A stretch of DNA of 64,000 nucleotides from Actinophytocola sp036402745. GTDB taxonomy: Bacteria; Actinomycetota; Actinomycetes; Mycobacteriales; Pseudonocardiaceae. Made by a program: the position numbers and the translations under genes. The stretch is taken from positions 1 through 64,000 of the forward strand of contig NZ_DASWSJ010000244.1 in assembly GCF_036402745.1 (NCBI RefSeq), in the 5' to 3' direction. Positions 57,614-64,000 of the stretch are shown in pieces. The first letter of the stretch is position 1. Each line of letters starts with the position of its first letter. Below the pieces are notes generated by a model. That model did not search any database. It was not told where the DNA came from and worked only from the letters and a program-made list of their open reading frames with translations.

Positions 57614-58556
57614 GCTCGACGGTGTGCACGTGGTGCACCGGATCCGGTCGGCCCGGCTGCTCGGGCACGACGACGTCTACGCGTTGACCGACGCGAACCT
57701 CGTGCTGGACCCCGGTGAGACGGTCGGCGTGGTCGGCGAGTCCGGGTGCGGGAAGTCGACGCTGGCCAAGGTGATCGTCGGGTTGCAGCGGCCGGCCGAG
57801 GGGACCGTGCGCTTCCGGGGCGACTCGCTGTGGGAGATGACCCCGGCGCAGCGCTCGGCCGGGTTCGGCCCGCAGGTGGGGATGATCTTCCAGGACCCCG
57901 CGACCGCGCTCAACCGGCGCCTCGCGGTGTCCAAGATCATCCGCGACCCGCTCGACGTCCACCGGCACGGCACGCGGGCCGAGCGGGCGGAACGGGTCCG
58001 TGAGCTGATGGCACTGGTCGGCCTGCCGGACAGCGTCGCGGACGCGGTGCCGGGCCAGCTCTCCGGCGGGCAGCGGCAGCGGGTCGCGATCGCGCGGGCG
58101 CTCGCGCTGGGGCCGGCGCTGCTGGTCGCCGACGAGCCGACCTCGGCGCTGGACGTGTCCGTGCGCGCGCAGATCCTCTACCTGCTCACCGACCTGCGCG
58201 AGCGGCTCGGGCTCGCGATGGTGTTCGTCTCGCACGACATCCAGACGGTCAAGAAGATGAGCGACCGCATCGTCACCATGTACCTCGGCCGCATCGTCGA
58301 GGAGGCACCGGCCGCCGCCGTGCCCGCGGCTACGCACCACCCGTACATGCGCGCGCTGTTCTCGGCCACGCCGAGCCTGCTGCACCCGGTCGAGCCGATC
58401 GTCCTCAGTGGACCCGTGCCGTCCGCGACCGCGCCGCCCAGCGGGTGCCACTTCCGGACCCGCTGCTGGAAGGCGACCGACGAGTGCGCGCTCGAGCTGC
58501 CGCCGCTGGCCACCGCCGGCGCCGGGCACACCTACCGCTGCATCCACCCGGAGTAG
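57600..58556 (+). CDS. ABC transporter ATPase, DppF type
   Basis: A 318-residue ATPase that completes the dipeptide-type transporter. Walker A is GESGCGKSTLAK, the Q-loop is IFQDP, the signature is LSGGQRQR, Walker B is LLVADEPTSALD and the H-loop is VSHD. The tail has the family cysteine cluster CHFRTRCWKATDEC. The ATG overlaps the end of the fusion gene by 14 bases, so all four transport genes are one transcript. A repeat cluster (58560-58680) separates it from the sialidase. Confidence 0.9.
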
Positions 58557-58559
58557 CCG

Positions 58560-58680
58560 TGAGCGAGCTTGCGAGCGAACCATTGAACACAGGGCGACCG
58601 CGAGCGGCAGCACCGAGCCCGCGAGGGGCTGTCACCCGCGAGCGTACGAGCGAACCAAATGTCACAGGGCGACCGCTGTC
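58560..58680. repeat. Interspersed repeat, one full and one partial unit
   Basis: Directly after the ATPase stop come one complete and one partial unit of the family found as a tandem pair at 32191-32338, here in the opposite orientation. Shared blocks are GAGCGAGC, TGCGAGCGA, GGGCGACCGCGAGCGGC and CCGAGCC(C/T)G(C/T)GAGGG. The second unit runs from about 58638 and breaks off after GGGCGACCGC. It occupies most of the gap before the sialidase. Confidence 0.8.
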
Positions 58681-58703
58681 GTGAGCAGAAGGGACGTTGG
58701 GCC

Positions 58704-61676
58704 GTGAGAGCAACAGCGTTGTTGTCCGTGGTGGTGGCCGGCCTGCTGGCCGCGGGCCTCACCCAGGCCGCCGCCGAGCCAGCAGCCGGGCCCACAGAGC
58801 CCACCCGGGCCGGGCCGGCCGCACCCCACCTCGAGCAGCAGGTGCTGTTCAAGGCCGCGCAGGAGCGGGGCTACTCCTGCTTCCGCATCCCCGCGATCGT
58901 GCGCACTGCCGCGGGGACGCTGCTCGCGTTCGCCGAGGGCCGGGTCGACAACTGCGGCGACACCGGCGACATCGACGTGGTGCTGAAGCGCTCCACCGAC
59001 GGCGGCCGGACCTGGTCGCCGCTGCGGCTGGTGAACCACGGAAACGGCGACACGCACGGCAACCCGGTGCCGATCGTCGACCGGAGCACCGGCCGGATCT
59101 TCCTCTTCACCACCTACAACGCGGGCCGCGCCGACGACAAGCCGTGCGCCCGCACACCGCACCTGCAGTACAGCGACGACGACGGCGCGACGTGGTCGGC
59201 GCCGGCCGACCTGAGCGCGCAGGTCACGCTCCCCCGGTGGGACTGGTGGGTCGCCACCGGCCCGGTGCACGGCATCCAGCTCACCCGCGGCCCGCACGCC
59301 GGTCGGCTCGTGTTCGGCATCTGCGGCGAGGTCAGCGACGGCACGCACGCGGTCGCCAACGAGGCCGCGCTGGTCTACAGCGACGACCACGGCGAGACCT
59401 GGCAGGTCGGCGCGCTCGACACGATCGACTTCCCGCCCGGCGGGACCTTCACCCAGAAGCCGCAGGAGATCACCGTCACCGAGCTGGCCGACGGCTCGGT
59501 CTACGCCGGCGCGCGGGAGCAGGGCGGGACCGACGTCGGCAACCGCTCGTACGCGGTCAGCCGGGACGGCGGCACGTCGTTCAGCACCCCGTGGACCGCG
59601 ATCCCCGACCTCGTCACGCCGACCGTGCAGGGCGCCGTGCTGCGCCTCGAACGGCCCGGACCCGACCGGATCCTGTTCTCCTCGCCGTCGGACACCGACC
59701 GGCGCCGCTGGATGATGATCCGCTCCTCCTACGACGGCGGCCGCGGCTGGGAGAGCGCCGAGCAGGGCACCCGGATCACCACCGACTGGTCGGGCTACTC
59801 CGACCTGGTCCAGATCAGCGACCCGCGGGCGCGGTCCACCGAGATCGGCCTGCTCTACGAGGGTGGCGCCGTCGACGCGAGGGACGAGATCCGCTTCGCC
59901 CGGTTCGACGAGGAGTACCTCGGCCGGCGCGGCCCGGCCGGCCCGACGACCCCGGACACCTCGCCCACCCGCGCCGACAGCTACGTCCTCGGCGGTCCGG
60001 CACCCGCCGCGGGGCGGTTCGGCGCCGGCCTGGAGCTGGACGGCGTCGACGACTACCTGCGGGTGCCCTACGACAAGGCCCAGGAGCCCGGCGACGGCGA
60101 CCTCACCTACACCGCGTGGTTCCGCTACGGCGAGTCCACCGGACCGCAGGCACTGCTGTGGCTCGGCGGGATGGGGGGCACCGCGCCGCAGCTGTGGCTG
60201 CGCGGCGAGCCGGCGAGCAACCGGCTCGTCGCGTGGATGACCACGGCGAAGGGCAGCGCGTCGGTCACCACCACGTCGGCGTACGACGACCGGCAGTGGC
60301 ACCACGTCGCCCTGCGACGATCCGCCGGCCGGCTCCTGCTGTGGGTGGACGGCGTCCAGGTCGCGGCCGGCCCGGCCGTCGCGGGCTCGCTCAGCGAGCG
60401 GGTGTCCTTCCAGGTGCACCTCGGTGAGCGGCAGGACTACCAGCAGCGATTCGACGGCACGCTCGACGAGGTCCGCCTGTACCGCCGGGCGCTGACCACC
60501 GCCGAGCTCGACGCCGTCCGGCTGTCCAATGTGGACATCCCGGCCGGCCAGGTGCTCCGGCTGCCGCTCGACCGGCTCGCCGGGGCGACCCCGCACGGCG
60601 GCTGCACCTCGGTGCCGTACGTGTCCGGGACCGAGGGATACCACACGTTCCGCATCCCGGCCGTCGTCGAGGCCGCCGACGGCACGGTGCTGGCCTTCGC
60701 CGAAGGACGCGTCGAGTCGGCCGGGGACACCGGCGCGATCCGGACCGTGCTGCGCCGCTCGACCGACGGCGGCTGCACCTGGGGACCCCTGTCGGTGGTG
60801 TCGGACAACGGCGCCGCGACCGCGGGCAACCCCGCGCCGGTCGTGCTGCCCACCGGCGAGATCGTGCTGCTGACCACGCGCAACGGCCGGGTCACCGAGA
60901 AGGAGATCATGTCCGGCACCGCGTCCCCCGAGGACGGTCGCCGGGTGTTCGTCCAGCGCAGCAACGACAACGGCCGCACGTGGTCGTCGGCGCGGGAGCT
61001 CACCGGCGTCGCGAAGAAGGCGGACTGGCGCTGGTACGCCACCGGTCCCGGGCACGCCGTCGTGCTGCGCGACGGCCGGATCGTGGTGCCCGCCAACCAC
61101 TCGGTGGCCCCGCCGGCCGGCTCCTCCGACGTCGGCACCGAGGCGAAGTTCTACGGCGGCCACGACCTCCTCAGCGACGACGGCGGCCGCACCTGGCGCA
61201 TCGGGTTCACCGAGGACCGTGCCGACCCCGGCATCGCGTCGAACGAGACGACGGTGGCGCAGCTGCCGGACGGGCGGCTCTACTTCACCAGCCGCAACCA
61301 GGGCACGAGCGGCAGCCGGGTGGACGGCTACAGCACGGACGGCGGCACGTCCCTCGCCGCGCCGTACCAGCCGCAGCCGGGCCTGACCGGGCCGAAGGTG
61401 CAGGGCAGCGTCCTGCAGACGGTCCGGCCGGACGTGCTGCTGTTCTCCGGCCCCGCGAACCCGGCCGCCCGGCGCTCGATGGCCGTCCGGGTCAGCGCCG
61501 ACCGCGGCCGCACGTGGCGCCAGGCGCTGCTGGTGTCCACCGCGCCCGCCGCCTACTCCGACCTCGTGCAGCTCACCGGCGCCACCGTCGGGCTCCTGTA
61601 CGAGACCGGCGGGACCGGCACCTACGAGACGATCACGTTCACCCAGCTGTCCATGCGTCACCTGGCCTGGCGCTAG
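58704..61676 (+). CDS. Secreted tandem sialidase (GH33-LamG-GH33)
   Basis: A 990-residue exported enzyme. A signal peptide of about 25 residues is followed by a first sialidase domain (about 45-415), a LamG/concanavalin-like domain (about 420-615) and a second sialidase domain (about 630-985). Each sialidase has the FRIP motif (near 60 and 648), several Asp-boxes (SxDxGxTW) and the YSDL segment containing the nucleophile tyrosine, so both look catalytic. It should release terminal sialic acids from glycoconjugates outside the cell for the adjacent transporter. The GTG at 58704 has AAGGGA about 11 bases upstream and gives a clean signal peptide; an upstream ATG would add a repeat-derived tail. 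Confidence 0.9.
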   Translation: MRATALLSVVVAGLLAAGLTQAAAEPAAGPTEPTRAGPAAPHLEQQVLFKAAQERGYSCFRIPAIVRTAAGTLLAFAEGRVDNCGDTGDIDVVLKRSTDGGRTWSPLRLVNHGNGDTHGNPVPIVDRSTGRIFLFTTYNAGRADDKPCARTPHLQYSDDDGATWSAPADLSAQVTLPRWDWWVATGPVHGIQLTRGPHAGRLVFGICGEVSDGTHAVANEAALVYSDDHGETWQVGALDTIDFPPGGTFTQKPQEITVTELADGSVYAGAREQGGTDVGNRSYAVSRDGGTSFSTPWTAIPDLVTPTVQGAVLRLERPGPDRILFSSPSDTDRRRWMMIRSSYDGGRGWESAEQGTRITTDWSGYSDLVQISDPRARSTEIGLLYEGGAVDARDEIRFARFDEEYLGRRGPAGPTTPDTSPTRADSYVLGGPAPAAGRFGAGLELDGVDDYLRVPYDKAQEPGDGDLTYTAWFRYGESTGPQALLWLGGMGGTAPQLWLRGEPASNRLVAWMTTAKGSASVTTTSAYDDRQWHHVALRRSAGRLLLWVDGVQVAAGPAVAGSLSERVSFQVHLGERQDYQQRFDGTLDEVRLYRRALTTAELDAVRLSNVDIPAGQVLRLPLDRLAGATPHGGCTSVPYVSGTEGYHTFRIPAVVEAADGTVLAFAEGRVESAGDTGAIRTVLRRSTDGGCTWGPLSVVSDNGAATAGNPAPVVLPTGEIVLLTTRNGRVTEKEIMSGTASPEDGRRVFVQRSNDNGRTWSSARELTGVAKKADWRWYATGPGHAVVLRDGRIVVPANHSVAPPAGSSDVGTEAKFYGGHDLLSDDGGRTWRIGFTEDRADPGIASNETTVAQLPDGRLYFTSRNQGTSGSRVDGYSTDGGTSLAAPYQPQPGLTGPKVQGSVLQTVRPDVLLFSGPANPAARRSMAVRVSADRGRTWRQALLVSTAPAAYSDLVQLTGATVGLLYETGGTGTYETITFTQLSMRHLAWR

Positions 61677-61890
61677 TGCTCCGCCAGGTGCGCGACCAGC
61701 ACACCGCGGCCCGGCAGCGGGGCCTCGGTGCCGAGCGGATCCCCGGTGAGCGTGTCGACCGCGCCCGCCGGGACCGGCACGGTCACCGCGGTCGTGTTGT
61801 GGTTCAACAGGAACAGCCACCGGCCACGCCGGACCGCCTCCACCCCAGCCGGGGTGCCGAGGCGGTCCCGCACGATCGAGGTCACGGCGA
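61673..61890 (-). pseudogene. C-terminal remnant of a GH42 beta-galactosidase
   Basis: About 70 codons resemble the tail of GH42 beta-galactosidases: GTPAGVEAVRR, then WLFLLNHN, then DTLTGDPLG and a final VLVAHLAEH. No catalytic domain precedes it, because the upstream side is immediately the aldolase promoter region. It is a leftover of a deleted gene, convergent with the sialidase and sharing its last bases. Confidence 0.65.
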
Positions 61891-61907
61891 TCGAACCCTT
61901 TCCAGTG

Positions 61908-61937
61908 ATAGGACATTGGACATAGGACGTAGGATGT
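61908..61937. promoter_or_regulatory. TAGGAC heptamer array before the aldolase gene
   Basis: Four abutting 7-mers fit T(A/T)GGA(C/T)(A/G), and ATAGGAC itself occurs at 61908 and 61922. The same hexamer forms the palindrome at 53040. The array lies about 47 bases before the aldolase start and is the likely binding site of the FadR/GntR regulator encoded downstream. Confidence 0.5.
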
Positions 61938-61983
61938 CGGGCGACCGGATGCCCGACCGACCCGGCCCGCAAGGGAGAGGCTC

Positions 61984-62898
61984 TTGATTCAGCTCGACGG
62001 CGGCGTCGTGCCACCCGTGTGCACCCCGCTCACGCCGGAACGAGAGCTGGACGTTCCGTCGCTGGAACGCCTGGCCGCCTTCCTGATCGAGGCGGGCATG
62101 CACGGCCTGTTCGTCACCGGGTCCACCGGCGAGGTCGCCTACCTGCCCGACGAGGTGCGGTACCGGGCGCTGGAGGTGGTCGCCGGGGTCGCGGCCGGCC
62201 AGGTGCCGGTCCTCGCGGGGATCATCGACACCACCACGCCGCGGGTGATCGAGCACGCCCGGGCGGCCAAGGCGTCCGGCGCGGACGCGCTCGTCGCCAC
62301 CGTGCCGTTCTTCGCGCCCACGCATCCCGCCGAGTTCCCCGGCCACTTCCGGGCCATCCGGGCGGCGGTGGACCTGCCGCTGGTCGCCTACGACATCCCC
62401 AGCTCGGTCGGCACGAAGCTGCCGACCGACGTCGTCGTGGAGCTGGCCGAGGACGGCACGCTGGCCGCGCTGAAGGACTCGAGCGGCGACCTGGACGGCC
62501 TGCGCGCGGTCCTGGAACGCACGGACCCGTCCCGCTTGCGGTGCTACTCCGGCTCGGAGACGCTCGCCGACCTCGGCCTGTTCATCGGCGCGCACGGGCT
62601 GGTGCCGGGCATCGGGAACGTCGACCCGCACGGGTATCTGCGGCTCTACGAGGCGGCCCGCCGGGCGGACTGGGACACCGCGCGGACCGAGCAGGCACGG
62701 CTGCGGCGGCTGTTCCGGCTCATCCACGTCGGCGACCCGAGGATGGGCCGGTATTCCTCCGCGATCGGCGCGTTCAAGGAAGGGCTGGTGGCCCGTGGCG
62801 TGATCGCCGGCGCGACCACGAGCGAGCCGATGATCCCGCTGAACGACACCGAGCGCGCTGCCGTGCGGCAGCACCTGGAAGACGCCGGCCTGCTCTAA
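61984..62898 (+). CDS. nanA: N-acetylneuraminate lyase-type aldolase (DHDPS/NAL family)
   Basis: A 304-residue class I aldolase of the DapA/NanA family. It has GSTGE for pyruvate binding, the tyrosine of LVAYDIPS, and the Schiff-base lysine in AALKDSSGD. Sequence alone cannot fix the substrate within this family; next to sialidase, transporter and repressor, cleavage of N-acetylneuraminate to ManNAc and pyruvate is the best call. The TTG at 61984 has GGGAGAGG just upstream. The regulator gene follows after 21 bases. The ManNAc kinase and epimerase genes expected later in the pathway are not in the window. Confidence 0.82.
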   Translation: MIQLDGGVVPPVCTPLTPERELDVPSLERLAAFLIEAGMHGLFVTGSTGEVAYLPDEVRYRALEVVAGVAAGQVPVLAGIIDTTTPRVIEHARAAKASGADALVATVPFFAPTHPAEFPGHFRAIRAAVDLPLVAYDIPSSVGTKLPTDVVVELAEDGTLAALKDSSGDLDGLRAVLERTDPSRLRCYSGSETLADLGLFIGAHGLVPGIGNVDPHGYLRLYEAARRADWDTARTEQARLRRLFRLIHVGDPRMGRYSSAIGAFKEGLVARGVIAGATTSEPMIPLNDTERAAVRQHLEDAGLL

Positions 62899-62919
62899 GG
62901 TTGGACGTGGGAGGTCCTC

Positions 62920-63639
62920 GTGACGGAGCAGCACACGCCGGCCAGGCTGGCCACCAGGATGGGCCGCGCCATCCGGGACGAGATCACCGGGCTGATCCTC
63001 AGCCGGGGCCTCAAGTCCGGCGACCCGCTGCCCACCGAGACCGAGCTCGTCGAGGCGCTCGGCGTCAGCCGCAACTCGGTCCGCGAGGCGCTCAAGGCGT
63101 TGCAGGCACTCGACATCGTGGAGATCCGGCACGGCTACGGCACCTACGTCGGCCGCCTGTCGCTGGACCCGCTCGCCGACGGGCTCACCTTCCGCGCGCT
63201 GCACGACATCGGGCGCGACCTCCGGTCGATGGAGGAGATCGTCGAGGTGCGCGAAGCGCTGGAGGGTGCGCTGATCCGCCGGGTCGCCGCCAGCATCCCG
63301 GAGGCCGACCTGGCGGCGCTGGACGGGGTCACGCGCCGGATGAGCGAACGCGCCAAGTCCGGCGAGACGTTCGCCGACGAGGACCGCGAGTTCCACGAGG
63401 TGCTGTACCGGTCGCTGAACAACGAGCTGGTGACGCAGCTGCTGCGGGCGTTCTGGGACGTCTTCCACCGGGTCAACCACCGGCTGGGCGTCACCGACCC
63501 GAACCCGCTGCAGACCGTGCGCCGGCACCGGGCCATCGTCACCGCGCTCCGCAAGAGCGACGTGGCACGCGCGGAGCAGGCGATGGCCGAGCACTTCCGC
63601 AACCTCGACGTCCGGGTCGCGCAGCTGCGCTCGAGCTGA
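62920..63639 (+). CDS. FadR-subfamily GntR repressor, probable sialic-acid regulator
   Basis: A 239-residue regulator. It has an N-terminal winged helix (about 10-80) with SGDPLPTETELVEALGVSR and the recognition helix NSVREALKAL. A C-terminal all-helical FCD ligand domain (about 95-230) has the metal/ligand histidines in DREFHEVL and the later HRAI and EHFRNL. The GTG at 62920 has GGGAGG 5 bases upstream. Lying after the aldolase, it probably represses the operon at the TAGGAC sites and is released by sialic acid or ManNAc-6-phosphate. Confidence 0.88.
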   Translation: MTEQHTPARLATRMGRAIRDEITGLILSRGLKSGDPLPTETELVEALGVSRNSVREALKALQALDIVEIRHGYGTYVGRLSLDPLADGLTFRALHDIGRDLRSMEEIVEVREALEGALIRRVAASIPEADLAALDGVTRRMSERAKSGETFADEDREFHEVLYRSLNNELVTQLLRAFWDVFHRVNHRLGVTDPNPLQTVRRHRAIVTALRKSDVARAEQAMAEHFRNLDVRVAQLRSS

Positions 63640-63646
63640 CCCGCGC

Positions 63647-64000
63647 TCAGCCGGTGCCGCGAAGGCGTGGGGTGGGTACCTGGCCGGCCCCGCCCTCGAG
63701 GACGGTGGCGTGGTCGCGGGCCCACCGGAGCAGCCCCGCGACGTCGATGCCGTACGGCGGCTCGTCCCGGTAGGGCTCGATGTGGCCGGCACCGCGCCTG
63801 AGCAACGTCACCGCACCGGTCAGGTTCCCGCGGGCGGCGTGCGTGGCGCCCACGGCGAGCTGGGCCAGGCCCTTCCACAGGGCGCGCTGCGGCTCGGGGG
63901 CCGTCTTCCACGCGTCTTCCAGCACCTCGTGGGCGTGGAACGGCATGCCGCCGTCGAGGAGCCGCTGGGCCTCGGCGAGGGACTCCTCCGGCGACCGGAC
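63647..64000 (-). CDS. DUF309-family protein, 3' part
   Basis: The frame is open to the window edge, so the true start lies beyond 64000. The visible 117 residues show the DUF309 pattern: GGMPFHAHEVLED, then the WKGLAQLAVGATHAARGNLTG block, GAVTLLRRG and YGIDVAGLL. Family members are small helical proteins of unknown role, often near ribosome or metabolic genes. It converges on the repressor gene with a 7-base gap and is probably unrelated to the sialic-acid locus. Confidence 0.8.
   Translation of the reverse strand, partial: VRSPEESLAEAQRLLDGGMPFHAHEVLEDAWKTAPEPQRALWKGLAQLAVGATHAARGNLTGAVTLLRRGAGHIEPYRDEPPYGIDVAGLLRWARDHATVLEGGAGQVPTPRLRGTG

Noticed and set aside
58662..61916. Long minus-strand frame antisense to the sialidase
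   Set aside because: Composition is Gly/Arg/Val/Asp-rich with no domain pattern; the plus strand has FRIP and Asp-box motifs. Only the end near 61673-61890 shows real similarity and is listed as a pseudogene.

Overview
The window is high-GC DNA with dense GTG/TTG starts, SARP and StrR-type regulators and short operons overlapping by 1-4 bases. This points to an actinomycete; no rRNA or marker gene allows a closer call. It holds a nonribosomal peptide synthetase (NRPS) gene cluster (about 1-50 kb) followed by an unrelated sialic-acid utilisation locus (53-63.6 kb).

Region 1 (1-12.7 kb): an A-T-R protein, a C-A-R protein with no carrier domain, two SARP regulators (one truncated), a methyltransferase and an amino-acid permease. 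Region 2 (12.9-16.4 kb): a 57-residue exported or membrane peptide followed by a large AfsR-like BTAD/NB-ARC/TPR regulator. Region 3 (16.3-27.2 kb, minus strand): a tightly coupled five-gene operon with an SznF-like cupin protein, a YqcI/YcgG-family (heme N-hydroxylase type) protein, an unknown 110-residue protein, and two NRPSs (T-C-A-T and C-T-C-A-T). Region 4 (27.3-34.1 kb, minus): two half ABC exporters that look like a heterodimer, plus a C-A-T protein with a beta-alanine-like pocket, closed by a clear rho-independent terminator. Region 5 (34.3-47.8 kb): a plus-strand C-T protein carrying only the stump of an A domain, converging on a minus-strand operon of type II thioesterase, C-A-T (glycine-like code), MbtH, C-A-T-R and C-A without T. 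Region 6 (48-52.7 kb): a membrane desaturase-type diiron protein, a StrR-like regulator, an ABC-F protein (possible ribosome protection) and ispD.

The assembly line is heavily split. By eye there are 8 A, 9 T, 9 C and 3 terminal reductase domains. Two A domains lack a carrier and three carriers lack their own A domain, so aminoacyl transfer in trans is expected. Four of the nine C domains have lost the second histidine of HHxxxDG. No cis thioesterase is present, so release is most likely reductive. Readable A-domain pockets suggest Asn (C-A-R), a beta-alanine-like residue (27.3-30.4 kb) and a glycine-like residue (43.7-47.0 kb); the others match no code I know. The heme-type N-oxygenase and SznF-like cupin pair suggests a residue with an N-N or N-oxidised group, probably from an arginine-like precursor. 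I regard this as the most novel element. Paired direct repeats at 11-bp spacing, as bound by SARPs, lie upstream of at least four genes.

Region 7 (53-63.6 kb, plus): solute-binding protein, permease, permease-ATPase fusion, ATPase, a GH33-LamG-GH33 tandem sialidase, an N-acetylneuraminate-lyase-type aldolase and a FadR/GntR repressor. Matching operator-like sequences lie at the operon promoter and before the aldolase, and a beta-galactosidase (GH42) tail remnant lies between. A DUF309 gene runs off the right edge. Domain calls, pockets and comparisons were read by eye from sequence and memory; no search or alignment was run.
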